Part shown: positions 23,286-35,707 of the stretch, one piece after another
Layout: every line of letters begins with the position of its first letter
How positions within the stretch are numbered: the stretch's first letter is position 1
Assembly (NCBI RefSeq): GCF_958299795.1
Contig: NW_027332314.1
Location: 1 to 64,000 of the forward strand
DNA: 64,000 nt
Direction: 5' to 3'
Source of the DNA: Porites lutea
Taxonomy: Eukaryota > Cnidaria > Anthozoa > Scleractinia > Poritidae
Position numbers and translations under genes: made by a program
The notes under the pieces: generated by a model
The model's input: the letters and a program-made list of their open reading frames with translations, nothing else
Database searches by the model: none
What the model was told of the DNA's origin: nothing

Positions 23286-24134
23286 ACGAAACATGGGATT
23301 GTGGCGAAGCGTATGTCATTTGAAGAAATGCGTCACTGGTAGGCGGTTGCAGATATGATATATCGCATTATATCGCAATTTCCAGTTGAATTTTGCAAAC
23401 TAGATCCAAGGGCATAGTCTTGCGATGGGAACTGCCAACCAGATCATTTGCACCTCTAGACCTTCTGAGCCACGACCTCTTGAGCTTTTGAAGCGGCGAT
23501 GCAAAGTTTCGTCTCTGCACAGAGCTACTCGGGCTGATGCTCGATGGTTGAGCAACATCCTCGTCCATTGTTTTGATTGAAAGGAAGGGGTGGCTCATTA
23601 AGTGCTCACAGAAAGAGAGCAACATGAGCAACAGCTTGGTCGGCTAGGAAGAAATTGCTGCGGTTTTGTGGCTGGGATGTTTGTTGCATGAATATGTTTG
23701 CAAACAAATTTCCTATGTTGGGATCTTTTTCTCAGAAGCTTTCATGGCACAGCCGATGATGCAAAGGAAGCGAGCTTCAAACAAAACATCAATATGGGAA
23801 TAAAGCAGAATGAATGAAATGATATTTTTTCCTCAGAAGTGACTCAGAAGGACTGTAGATTGCTCAAGCGTTGATATATGAATCTTCGGGTATTCCACAT
23901 TTCAGGTCGGGTGGTAGCCTATAGACCAATGACAAGTGGGATGATCATCCCCCGAATCATGAGTGGCAAATTCAAACAATTCATAATATTCATATTCTTA
24001 TTTGTATATTATTGTTTGAATGTGTGTTATTCAAATGGGGAAATATGATATGGTTTTTCCCTCATGCCCCGGTGTACCCAATAGTTTGCTTTTATTGTTC
24101 GTAATCTGTTTGGGTTGTCCCATTCACAACGGTT

Positions 24135-24260
24135 CCAGTGACGATATGCCAGATCCAATCCGAAGCCCCGCTCTTCGAGACCAGCATGTCCAACTCCTGT
24201 CGTGATTCCGCCTGGCTCCAAGGGTCCAAGTGTTGGAGGTCTCTACGGAGCGTTTGGGGT
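24135..24260 (+). CDS. Possible exon, Pro/Ser-rich
   Basis: A frame with RSNPKPRSSRPACPTPVVIP and PGSKGPSVGG is open across a GC-rich island and could end at GGAG|GTCTC. Low-complexity composition makes this weak. Confidence 0.25.
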
Positions 24261-24324
24261 ATCCATATTATATATTTTACTTATTCAATGGGGAGCCAAG
24301 GAGCTACTTAGAGCCTCCCAACCA

Positions 24325-24545
24325 TCTATGTATGTATGTATGTATGTATGTATGTATGTATGTATGTACGTATGTAATGTAATGTAATGTAATGTAATGG
24401 AATGCAATGCAATGCAATGCAATGCAATGCAATGCAATGCAATGCAATGCAATGTAATGTAATGTAATGTAATGTAATGTAAATTAATGTAATGTACTGT
24501 AATGTAATGTAATGTCATGTCATGTCATGTCATGTCATGTAATGT
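24325..24545. repeat. (GTAT)n followed by (AATGT)n/(AATGC)n microsatellite
   Basis: Tetranucleotide GTAT units pass into pentanucleotide AATGT, then about a dozen AATGC, then AATGT and CATGT units. This suggests stepwise microsatellite evolution. Confidence 0.9.
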
Positions 24546-24634
24546 ATGTATGTATGTGTATACATACAGTATATATCTAATTTATTCTGATTTAACATGT
24601 TCACTTTTTGAGGTGGAGGGTCAGAACCATGAAG

Positions 24635-24738
24635 AATTGATCAAGAAGAGAAACTGCAAGCTTTGATTGTTGAGGAGTTGGAGAGTCACCCATTGCTTGT
24701 ACGTGAAGGAACCCCCCATGTGGCCGTATTATTGTTGG
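24635..24738 (+). CDS. Internal exon, unknown protein
   Basis: The acceptor CATGAAG and an excellent donor (G|GTGAGTATA at 24739) bound RIDQEEKLQALIVEELESHP, then LLVREGTPHVAVLLLG. The composition is strongly protein-like: an acidic helix then a hydrophobic strand. It is one of the best splice-bounded exons in the window. It lies downstream of the MAPEG stop and so belongs to another gene. Confidence 0.55.
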
Positions 24739-25162
24739 GTGAGTATAGGTCAAACTTAGATTGCGGTGACCAGAGCTCTGAGCCATTTTCGATTATTCAT
24801 CATTCATGATTGTTCGCCATCCAAAGTCATTGTTCGCCATCCAAACTCACCTGATTAGTGAGATTGGTTGAATTCAACCAACGCTAGTGCGGTAAATCAA
24901 TGTAAGATAATGTAAGTCATCAATGTTTGGCAGTGTTATTGTTTTTTTCAAACCAAATCCTTGGTAAACCACCCATGTTTTAACCAGTTTTTGCGGTCAA
25001 CCAATGTCAACCATTCATTTTTGGCAAAAAATCATGGTGAACCATCTCAAACCATACATTTTAGGCCAACATATCTGGTGAAACCCATGTAAGCGCTCCA
25101 TTTTTCCCAGGTGTTTCATGTTTTTTTCCCATGAATTTCTGGTAAACCCATGATTTGCCAAG

Positions 25163-25252
25163 CGTCCCAGGTGGTGGACACAGCCAGGGATCCCTCCACT
25201 TCCCCTGACTCGGTGAACTTTCGCCTGAGCCAACAGTGGCGTCCCTTGGAAT
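25163..25252 (+). CDS. Possible exon, unknown protein
   Basis: The frame SQVVDTARDPSTSPDSVNFR, then LSQQWRPLEW, is open after an AG and ends near a GT. Competing minus frames are open as well. Around it (24750-25660) the sequence is AT-rich with recurring TTGATGAATAT-like words and no other exon that I can support. Confidence 0.3.
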
Positions 25253-26353
25253 GGTCATTAGTGGATCATTAGTTGATGAATATGTCACGAGTTCAATGTT
25301 GATGAATATTTCATTAGTTTATAGTTGACCAGTTCATTAATAGTTCAATGATACAATAGATCAACACTGATTTGACATGAATTGATACTAATTGATAGTC
25401 CAAAAGCAATTCCGCGAATGATCAAGTGATGGTCCATTAATCGTACAAGAATATTCCGCTGATGTTCAAGACCATCCCTATTAGTTCCTTCCTCTGTGAT
25501 AGATGATGTCCCCAGCTTTGTGCCGCCATAGTCATACGATCATAGTACATTAGAACGGGATAACATTTAAGATGTAATAAGAGCAATATTCATAGGTATT
25601 CAGTTCATAGGATTGAGAATGATAGCGACTTACCAGTGATATGATTTCATATTTGTTCAATTTCAGTGACATTTGATAGTACTGTAATGTGTGTAATCAT
25701 ATGTAATCATAATGGTCATAATGGTGATATTGATACGGACCACGACAAGATCATAGATCTTGGTAATTTCGATGATGCTCGTGGTGACACTACGCCAAAT
25801 CTAATTGAACCATTCAAAAACAAATTGAACCATTCAAAACTAGGCTTTGAACTGGGTTTGACAGTTCTACATGGCTTTACTGGTACAATGTTTGAAAGGG
25901 ACATGCCTGGTGCTCGGAATTGCTCGATAGTAGCATCCGCCAACAGGTTGCTTGGTGAGATGCCACGGCGAGAAGTATGCCTTATTTCCCACAATCCCAC
26001 AAGGGATTGGCCATGAATGTCCATGAATCCATCCATGGCAATCTGGATATCCATTATAAGGATTCGCGTGATATGAGATATATTACCATTATTATAGTTA
26101 TTATAATCATATATCATGGGATCCATCTTTTTTGAAACATGATAATGTGACATAGTGTAACCATAACCACACAACAAATGGTTTTAGATGACCATAAGCC
26201 AAAAAAACATGGGAGAAGCTATCTGAGGTCACAAGGATTCGCGCTTGGACAAGGTGTCCAACTCCAACCACAGTGGTGCCTGCGCTGCAGTGAAAACCTG
26301 TGGGAGACGCATTGGGTCATGTTCTTGGGATTGGCACCGAGTCAAATCTAGTC

Positions 26354-26460
26354 ATGTGGGTATAGCAATGCCATAAACCCATATTTTTGATGGTGAACAT
26401 ACCACCCACAAAAATGGTTTTCTGAATGGGGGATGGTTTATGACATTGCTATACCAACAT
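26354..26460. mobile_element. MITE-like hairpin element, family 1 copy 2
   Basis: A 107-bp element; the left arm ATGTGGGTATAGCAATGCCA pairs with the right arm ending TTGCTATACCAACAT. It has the same inner words (TACCACCCA, GGGGGATGG) as copy 1 at 19049. No clear target duplication. Confidence 0.7.
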
Positions 26461-26536
26461 TAGAATCATTCAGATAGGATGAAATATAATGTTCAGGTGA
26501 AATACCAACATTAGAATCATTCAGATAGGATCAAAT
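26451..26536. repeat. Pair of 36-bp direct repeats
   Basis: ATACCAACATTAGAATCATT and the following bases through GGATGAAATA recur 50 bp later with one change. The first copy overlaps the right end of the MITE-like element, so element end plus flank were duplicated after insertion. Confidence 0.7.
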
Positions 26537-26863
26537 AGTACTATTTCATATACCAGTATTTGACACCTGGAGACTCTTGAAATATCTTGAAATCCAATTG
26601 TGCAGGCTGTGAAGGGGAAAACCATTGGATCTTGGTACTCCAAACTCTCGGTTTCACCCAACCCAGCTTCACACACTCGAAAAGCGCCGGAAAACCCTGC
26701 CTTTGGGACGATACATTCCGAATTGATTGATGTTTGATTTGGGGTGTATCGAAAGATTTGGGGTACCGCAAGATCAGTTTGTTTTCCGCAGATCCGCAGC
26801 ACTCACCTTTTTTTGGGGGACCCTTTTCATCCCGTTTTCACAGAGTTCCACCATCCCAACCAG

Positions 26864-26916
26864 GTGAACTGGAGATGCGCATGGGCATGATGGAACGGAA
26901 CGTGTTGAGACACCAG
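26864..26916 (+). CDS. Short internal exon, unknown protein
   Basis: The acceptor CAACCAG and donor CAG|GTGGGC bound ELEMRMGMMERNVLRHQ, a Met-rich amphipathic helix with GC-rich third positions. Confidence 0.4.
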
Positions 26917-26949
26917 GTGGGCCGATTTTCGCCCAGCGTCTGAGTGGGG

Positions 26950-27836
26950 ATAGGTCTTCGGTCTTCAAAGGTCTTCATGTTGTAGCAATAGAAATGGCCT
27001 AAAGCGTTGGGGCTTCAAACTTTGGACACCTTGTTCAGATTCTTGATGTGATTGGGGTAATCTGGGTATTCCCAGATTGATGGATGTACCTGTTGTATAA
27101 ATATATACCCGCAAATCATCGACGGGAGTCAGCGGCGGGACTGCCAATGGGTCCTTTATGTAAGGGAGGGAAACTAGCCATGATGAAAGCAGCCCTCAGA
27201 AAGAGAATCTACCATTCGGAGGCCCAGAACAAGTTTTAGCGAGTAAATGTAAAGGAAGACACTGTTTACCCAAAGCTCTCCAAAAAGAGTTCAAATCTTG
27301 CTTATCCCCAGGCTTCTAGCAAAACACTCCCAGAGGCCACACTCCCTGAACCGCTGAAGGCCACTTATTTGGAGCAGATGTGGAGTGCCATCAAGAGGAT
27401 CAGGTTGGGGTGTGGGATCGAGGTCCCACGAGTCATGGGTGAAAGTTGTGAAGCAAAGAGATACAGTTTGTTTCTAGCGCTTGGGATGAGTCTTGTATAG
27501 TTTTGTGTCAGTCTCCGCTTTTTTGATGTTTTTTTCTCGGCAAACGCACGAACATTTGCATTTGCCACTCATGACTCGAATGGTTTATGTTCCCGTCAAG
27601 AGTTGATTGATGTGTTATATATTATATATACATATATATATATATATAGAATATTTTTTGTATGTATATATATATATAAAAACAAATATTATGGTTGATT
27701 TACCAGTATGTACCGCACAAGGCGGTGGCGGAAGTTTCAAAGAGAGGAAACCTATAGGAGGTTGGTTGTTGTGAATGATGGATGGCAGAGCGAATGAACC
27801 AATGGACCGACAAGCAGCTGGAGGCAGCGCAGTGGA
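26950..27836. other. AT-rich intergenic/intronic sequence
   Basis: No exon that I can support. TA microsatellite lies at 27617-27680, and the sequence then runs into the trinucleotide array of the composite element. Confidence 0.5.
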
Positions 27837-27837
27837 G

Positions 27838-28035
27838 TTGTAATTGTAGTTGTAATTGTAGTTGTTGTAGTTGTTGTAGTTGTAGTAGTTGTAGTGGTTG
27901 TAGTAGTTGTAGTGGTAGTAGTTGTTGTAGTTGTAGTAGTTGTAGTATTCAGTAGTTGTTGTAGTTGTAGTTGTTGTAGTTGTTGTAGTTGTAGTTGCTG
28001 TAGTTGTTGTAGTTGTTGTAGTAGTAGTTGTAGTT

Positions 28036-28070
<35 letters not shown>

Positions 28071-28261
28071 TGTAGTAGTAGTAGTAGTAGTAGTTGTTGT
28101 TGTTGTTGTTGTTGTAGTTGTAGTAGTAGTGGTTGTTGTTGTTGTAGTTGTTGTAGTTGTTGTAGTTGTTGTTGTTGTTGTTGTTGTTGTAGTTGTAGTT
28201 GTAGTTGTAGTAGTTGTAGCTGTAGCTGTAGCTGTAGTTGTTGTAGTTGTTGTAGTTGTAG

Positions 28262-28313
<52 letters not shown>

Positions 28314-29127
28314 AGTACATCGAATCATCAAAAAGTGTCCCAAAACCCGCAGTTTTTGACACTTTTGACTTGGAAATGTGCTTCGCGCCACAACGGTGTG
28401 TACTTTTTCGACATCGAATGGCTATCGGATCCTCCAAAAGTGCTCCGACTCCGAACACCTGGTGTTTTTGACACTTTTTACTTCAAAATGTGCTTCGCGC
28501 CACAACGGCGTGCACTTTTTCGACATCGCAACGTCCAAAAGTGGTCCGAGACCCAGGTGTTTTGCGACTTTTGACTTCCAAATGTGCTTGGCGCCACAAC
28601 AGCGTGCACTTTTTCCACATCTCAACTTCCAAAAGTGGTCCGAACATGGTGTGTTTTGCCACTTTTTACTTCCAAATGTGCTTCGCGCCACAACGGCGTG
28701 CACTTTTTCCACATCTCAACTTCCAAAAGTGCTCCGAAGCTGACGTGTTTTGCACATTTTTACTTCCAAATGTGCTTCGCGCCACAACGGCGTGCACTTT
28801 TTCCACATCTCAACTTCCAAAGGTGGTCTGAGAATGGTGTGTTTTGCCACTTTTGACTTCAAAATGTGCTTCGCGCCACAACGGCGTGCAATTTTTCATA
28901 TCTCATCTGCCCAGATGTCTCCGCACCCGCCGCTTTAGCGAGCCTACTTTTCGACCCTCCGGAGCCACAACACACTGGAAAAACACAGTGTTTCGCGACT
29001 TTCCTACCTTTTCGCGCACCTGCATCTTCTCTCTTCTGACTTTCTCCATCTCTGAGCTTCTGCTGAGCTGCACTGCATTTTCATCTCTCCATATTGTCGG
29101 AAGTTTAGCTTCCAAACTTCCTTCGAT
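27838..29127. repeat. Composite satellite element, copy 1
   Basis: It has three parts. A (GTT/GTA)n array runs 27838-28314. About six tandem units of near 94 bp, each with CTTCGCGCCACAACGGCGTG, have that block near 28380, 28493, 28587, 28680, 28774 and 28868. A tail of roughly 220 bp ends in GGAAGTTT-AGCTTCC-AAACTTCC, a hairpin at 29099-29121, then TTCGAT. Copy 2 at 43333-44805 has the same order and the same end. I recall translations of this minisatellite (such as FAPQRRALF) from Symbiodiniaceae gene models; its many small ORFs are not genes. Confidence 0.8.
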
Positions 29128-29334
29128 TATATATGTTCAATTTATTGTATATGTATAATTCATTATATATGTATAATTCATTATATATGTATAATTCATT
29201 GTATATGTATAATAATTGATGTACATATATGAATATATATATATATATATATACACATGTATATACATATATATATACACATATTTCTTGCACGTGTTTG
29301 CAATCTCAGAACCAAATAACCACTCATAGAGTCA

Positions 29335-29445
29335 TGGACCCTCGATCCAAGAAATTGCCGCCGATTCGGAGGCTTCCAATGAATCCAAACAGCACAGTGC
29401 GATTAGGTCCGGGTCCAAGCCGCGAGCCACCAGTTGGAAGATGTA
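29335..29445 (+). CDS. Possible exon, Ser-rich
   Basis: The frame SHGPSIQEIAADSEASNESK, then QHSAIRSGSKPRATSWK, is the most GC3-rich. An overlapping frame beginning MDPRSKKLPPIRRLP is also open. A single GC-rich island with unclear splice ends. Confidence 0.35.
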
Positions 29446-29983
29446 GGAATTTTACAACAACCCCTTTGGCACATGAACATGGCAATGGAAGCTTTAGTGA
29501 AGTACATTTCTTGAAGGAAAAGCTGGAAAAAACACAGGAAATACATGGAAATACTATATTCTTTAACCACCAATGTAAGAGTTTCCTGCAACATGTCCAT
29601 CCAACCGAGTTTGGGACTTCGTGGGGTTTTTTCTCATCTCCTGGGATGTGCTCTACATCCCCTTCGAGGCCAAAGATTTGAGGATGATGTGGGGATATGT
29701 GGGGAATATGTACCACTAAAAATGGATGATTTACCACTAGAATATGATTTACACTATACTGTATACTGTACATATCATGTTATGTATGGAAACTTTGGCA
29801 GAATTTGGGAAGCCATTCAACCAGCCATTTGGATGTCCAAAACTTTGCAGGGACTGACAGTTCTGTCAATCAGATTGTATCTTGATGTATCTTGCAATCT
29901 TGGCTACCTTTTGGTAAACTGCCACAACTGTGGACAATTACCATTTTAAATTGGTTATTTAAATATATCAACTATCCACCAGC

Positions 29984-30094
29984 AGTACCCTCTGATAATT
30001 TAACATAGGTGTGGAAGAAAATCACAATTTTTAACGGGAACATCCACTATAAATGGACATGTTCAACTGCTATGTTGAATTACAAGAGGGTACT
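29984..30094. mobile_element. MITE-like hairpin element, family 2
   Basis: A 111-bp element; left arm AGTACCCTCT plus AATTTAACATAG pairs with right arm CTATGTTGAATT plus AGAGGGTACT, with ACTATAAATGGACATG in the loop. A partial relative lies at 22722-22790. A putative exon (TAGRQLAFDPEENPVSG, about 30150-30215) lies 55 bp downstream. Confidence 0.6.
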
Positions 30095-30609
30095 AGGCAG
30101 ACCGCTGGATCTTGCTGGCATCCAACCATAGCAACACAACCTTTTCGCACAGCGGGACGCCAGTTGGCCTTTGACCCGGAAGAGAATCCCGTCTCGGGGC
30201 TCAGGGGAAACGGTCAGTATGTTCAGTCAGAACCCCACTTGTGGGTTTGGCACATGGAGTTTTATTTTTTTCGTATGTTCTAGTAATTCTAGTATAGTTC
30301 GTGGTGTCACATGCCTTTTTGTTCAAAGAGACAACATTGTTAAACATGGTATTGTGTCCACCGCAGTGATTTGTTAAGATGGTTGGGACACAATCCAGCC
30401 AGGGTTTTTGCAGGGTGGTGAGGCGGTGAGGCATTTGGGGCGCTGCCACGCCCCAACAAATCTGGTGGAACCCATTGCAACTTGGAACTTGACATGGCAG
30501 TTCAACATGCTTCAATGGCCCGAGTTTGTTCGCTTCAAGAACAAGATACGGAAGTATACATAGTATCAATATGTATCAATGGTATCCAATGGTATCATAT
30601 AAATCATAT

Positions 30610-30610
<1 letters not shown>

Positions 30611-30696
<86 letters not shown>
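30611..30696. repeat. (GATA)n microsatellite, left part
   Basis: About 21 GATA units end exactly where the TIR element begins. The array resumes at 35639, in the same register, on the other side of the element. Confidence 0.95.
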
Positions 30697-33600
30697 TACT
30701 AGGTGGAGATGACCTAGGAGTCTTCGGACGATGCTGAAATTTGGATTTCCTATCTCATAAGGAAATTTGTTTTTTTGATGGCAAATGTATAGATAACTCC
30801 TAACTCATGATGGTTTGTATGGATTTTTGAATTCAAAAATACATGAAAACACATAACAATCATGATCAAATTTCATAGGTTTTGAGCAATTGACCTATAT
30901 GAGATAGGAGTCGCTTGGCCAATATTGGCCAAGTCCTAACTCACGTAGCTGTAGCAGCTATGGCAACTGCTTGAAGCCTCATGGGAGCATCTGACAATGA
31001 AACATGAGATAGGATACAGATGAGTAATGCAGATTGTTAAATCCTATCTCATGTAGTGGATCAAGGCCATTTTAAGCAAAGAAAATGGCACATGACCTAG
31101 GACTTAGGTTTTGGTTTAATTTGCCATAATCCTAACTCATCCGCGTATACAAAGGATACGCATGAGCCATTTGGTTCAACCGGGCTCAACTTGCAGAGCC
31201 ACAGCGCCGGCTTTGTCATCTGTCTTTCATTTTTTCTTCAAATGAACAAATTCAATTAAAAACAAGTGAATTAGAAGAAAATTTAATCTGTTAAGTCCTA
31301 ACTCATGTGCGGTTCCTGAATACACACGAAATCACACGAATATCTACGAAAGTATTGGTCTGTTTTTTTTCTCGAATATATACGAATGAATTCCCATAAA
31401 ATTTGAGCTTCTAACTCCTAACTCATGTCGGTTTCCTCAATACATACGAATGAGTTCGAATATATAAGAAAGTATTGTTTTTTTTTCCCGAATATATACG
31501 AATGAATTCCCATAAAATTTGAGCTTCTAACTCCTAACTCTTGTTTTTTTTCTCGAATATATACACGAACGAATTCGAATATATACGAAAGTATATTGGT
31601 CTGTTTTTTTTTTCGAATATATACGAATGAATTCGAATATATACGAAAGTATTGGTCAGGTTTTTTTTCGAATATATACGAATGAATTCGAATATGTACG
31701 AAAATATTGGTTTGTTTTTTTTTCCAAATTATACACCAATGAATTCGAATATATACGAATAGACACGAATGAATTCGAATATATACGAAAGTATTGGTCT
31801 GGTTTTTTTTCTCGAAGATATAGGAATGAATTCGAATATATACGAAAGTATTGTTTTTTTTCTCGAATACATAAGTATGAATTCGAATATTTATATACGA
31901 AAGTATTGGTCTGTTTTTTTTTTCGAATATTTACGAATGAATTCCCATAAAATGTGAGCTTCTAACTCCTAACTCATGTCGGTTTTTCTGAATACATACG
32001 AATGAATTCGAATATATACGAAAGTATTAGTCTGCTTTTTTTCGAATTAAATACGAATGAATTCCCGTAAAATTTGAGCTTCTAACTCCTAACTCATGTC
32101 GGTTTCCTGGATACATACGAATGAATTCGAATAAATACGAAAGTATGTTTTTTTTTTTTGCGAAAATATACGAATGAATTCGAATATACGTATTGGTCTG
32201 TTTTTTTTCTCGAATATATACGAATGAATTCGAATATATACGAATGAATTCGAATATATACGAAAGTATTGGATTGTTTTTTTTTCTCGAATATATACGA
32301 ATGAATTCGAATATATACGAAAGTATTGGTCTGTTTTTTTTTTCGAATATATACGAATGAATTCCCATAAAATGTGAGCTTCTAACTCCTAACTCATGTC
32401 GTTTTGTCTGAATACATACGAATGAATTCTTATATATACGAAAGTATTAGTCTGGTTTTTTTTCGAATTAAATACGAATGAATTCCCGTAAAATTTGAGC
32501 TTCTAACTCCTAACTCATGTCGGTTTCCTGGATACATACGAACGAATTCGAATATATACGAAAGTATTGGTCTGTTTTTTTTTCGAATATATACGAATGA
32601 ATTCGAATATATACAAAAGTATTGGTCAGTTTTTTTTCTCGAATATATACGAATGAAGTCGAATAAATACGAAATTTTAAGTATTGGTATGTTTTTTTCG
32701 AATATATACGAATGAATTCGAATATATACGAAAGTATTGGTCTGTTTTTTTTCTCGAATATATACGAATGAATTCCCATAAAATGTGAGCTTCTAACTCC
32801 TAACTCATGTCGTTTTGTCTGAATACATACGAATGAATTCGTATATATAGGAAAGTAGTGTTTTTTTCGAATATATACGAATGAATTTCCATAAAATTTG
32901 AGCTTCTAACTCCTAACTCATGTCGGTTTCCTGAATACATACGAATGAATTCGAATATATAAGAAAGTATTTGTCTGTTTTTTTCTCTCGACTCGAATAA
33001 ATACGAATGAATTCGAATATATACAAAAGTATTGGTCAGGTTTTTTTTTCCGAATATATACGGATGAATTCGAATATATACGAAATTTTAAGTTTTAAGA
33101 TGTTTTAAGTATTATTGGTATGTTTTTTTTCAAATATATACGAATGAATTCGAATATATACGAAAGTATTGGTCTGTTTTTTTTTCCGAATATATACGAA
33201 TGAATTCGAATATATACGAAAGTATTGGTTTGGGTTTTTTGTTTCGAATATATACGAATGAATTCCCATAAAATGTGAGCTTCTAACTCCTAACTCATGT
33301 CGGTTTCCTGAATACATACGAATGAATTCGAATATATACGAAAGTATTGTTCTTTTTTTTTCCAAATATATACGAGTCAATTCCCATGAAATTTGAGCTT
33401 CTAACTCCTAACTCATGTCAGTTTCCTGAATACATACGAATGAATTCGAATATATACGAAAGTATTGGTCTGTTTTTTTTCGAATATATACGAATGAATT
33501 CGAATATATACGAAAGTATTGGTCTGTTTTTTTTCTCGAATATATACGAATGAATTCCAATATAGAAGAACTGTTTTTTTTTCGAATATATACGAACGAA

Positions 33601-35637
33601 TTCGAATATATACGAAAGTATTGGTCTGTTTTTTTTTTTCGAATATATACGAATGAATTCGAATATATACAAAAGTATTGGTCAGTTTTTTTTTCTCGAA
33701 TATATACGAATGAAGTCGAATAAATACGAAATTTTAAGTATTGGTATGTTTTTTTCGAATATATACGAATGAATTCGAATATATACGAAAGTATTGGTTT
33801 GTTTTTTTTTCGAATATATACGAATGAATTCCCATAAATTTCTAACTCTTATATGTCAGTTTCCTGAATACATACGAATGAATTCGAATATATACGAACG
33901 TATTTTTTTCGAATATATACGAATGATCTCCCATAAAATTTGGGCTTATTTATAACTCAATTCATGTCGGTTTCCTGAATACATACGAATGAATTCGAAT
34001 ATATACGAAAGTATTGTTTTTTGCTCGAATAGATACGAATGAATTCGAATATATACGAAAGTATTGGTCTGTTTTTTTTTTCGAATATATACGAATGAAT
34101 TCGAATATATACGAAAGTATTGGTCTGTTTTTTTTCTCGAATATATACGAATGAATCCGAATATATACGAAATCTATTGGTCTGTTTTTTTTTTCGAATA
34201 TATACGAATGAATTCGAATATATACGAAGGTATTGGTGTGTTTTTTCCTCGAATATATACGAATGAATTCCAATATATACGAAAGTATTGATCTTTTTTT
34301 TTGGAATATATATATACGAATGAATTCGAAAATATACGAAAATATTGGTTTGTTTTTGTTTCTCGAATATATACGAATGAATTCCCATAAAATTTGAGCT
34401 TCTAACTCCTAACTCATGCCGGTTTCCTGAATACATACGAATGAAGTCGAATACATACGAAAGTATTGGTCTGTTTTTTTCTCGAATATATACGAATGAA
34501 TTCGAATATATATATATATTTATATATATACGAAAATATTTTTTTTTCGAATATATACGAATGAATTCGAATATATACGAAAGTATTGGTTTGTTTTTGT
34601 TTCTCGAATATATACGAATGAATTCCCATAAAATGTGAGCTTCTAACTCCTAACTCATGTCGGTTTCCTGAATACATATAAAGAATGAATTCGAATTTAT
34701 ATACGAAAGTATTGGTTTGTTGTTTTTCTCGAATATATACGAATGAATTCCCATAAAATGTGAGCTTCTAACTCCTAACTCATGTCGGTTTTTCTGAATA
34801 CATACGAATGAATTCGAATATATACGAATGTATTGGTCTAGTTTTTTTTTTCGAATATATACAAATGTATTCCCATAAAATGTGAGTTTCTAACTCCTAA
34901 CTCATGTGAATTTCCTGAATATATACGAATGATTTCGATTATATAAAGACTTTGTCTGTTTTTTTTGTAAGTCGTAACTCATGTTGGTTTCCTTAATATA
35001 TACGAATGAATTTGAATATATGTATATAGATATGTATGTGTATGTGTTTGTATATGTATATATGTAAAATTGAAATGTCATGTTTTTGATTATATGTATA
35101 TATCTAATTTATTTATACTCAATATGTATGTAAATTTCATATCTAGACGAGTTTATTAGGAAATTAAAGCTTTTAAGTTCTAACTCAATTCATTTTTTGT
35201 GGCATATTCACAAGCAATGTAGTGCCTGGAGTTGCACATGAGGTAGGAAGCAAACTGATCACATATGAGTGAAAGTCCTAACTCATTTTCTTTAAGCAGT
35301 GATATTCAAAAATATGTTTGTGCTTATAACACTAGAGATATGATTTGCAACAACTTGACTTGCAGATTTATTCCTAACTCATGTGGTGGGGCTTATGTGG
35401 TCTAACCTATGTTTTAAAGTGAGCAAGCTGCCTAACTTTTAGTTCCTTATGAGTGGTAGTGGGGCTAGTGCCAGCCACATGAGATAGGAATCAGAGACCA
35501 GCCTGACTCCTAGCACATCTTTTCTGGGAGCAGTACACAAATCTAACTTGCAAATTGCAAGCACATGAGTTAGGACTGAACCCCATGGATGACCTTACTC
35601 TCTGGAACTGCTAAGTCCTATCTCATCTAGACCTAGT

Positions 35638-35638
<1 letters not shown>
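30697..35638. mobile_element. TIR element made of satellite sequence, inserted in (GATA)n
   Basis: The left end TACTAGGTGGAGATGACCTA matches the complement of the right end (TACTAGGTCTAGATGAGATA) at the ends and in blocks. TA on both outer flanks may be a target duplication. No transposase or other gene is visible; all ORFs are translations of repeats. The interior has about 30 copies of a motif near TCCTAACTCATG or its complement, spread from one end to the other. From about 31310 to 35020 there is a minisatellite of units near 55-65 bp built of GAATTCGAATATATACGAA and T-rich runs. This looks like a non-autonomous DNA transposon with many subterminal repeats, expanded internally by a satellite. 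Superfamily not assigned. Confidence 0.65.
31310..35020. repeat. A/T-rich minisatellite inside the TIR element
   Basis: The basic unit alternates GAATTCGAATATATACGAAA, GTATTGGTCTG, a T run of 6-10 and TCGAATATATACGAAT. About every second to fourth unit is replaced by a longer variant with CCCATAAAATTTGAGCTTCT and AACTCCTAACTCATGTCGG. I estimate several dozen units. Units are diverged by single substitutions and small T-run differences. Confidence 0.85.

Positions 35639-35707
<69 letters not shown>
35639..35707. repeat. (GATA)n microsatellite, right part
   Basis: About 17 GATA units immediately follow the right terminal inverted repeat, so the element at 30697 split one array. Confidence 0.95.

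Noticed and set aside
27615-28574. Long ORFs of poly-Thr, poly-Val, poly-Asn/Tyr or poly-Ser/Cys on both strands
   Set aside because: Translations of the trinucleotide array; every frame is open because the unit lacks stops.
28422-28938. Overlapping ORFs with FAPQRRALF and ARSTFGSKK words (also at 43942-44762)
   Set aside because: Open frames of the 94-bp minisatellite in all phases; no start, conservation or domain to support a gene.
31627-34677. ORFs with YIRIHSYIFEKK-type repeats
   Set aside because: Translations of the A/T-rich minisatellite within the TIR element.
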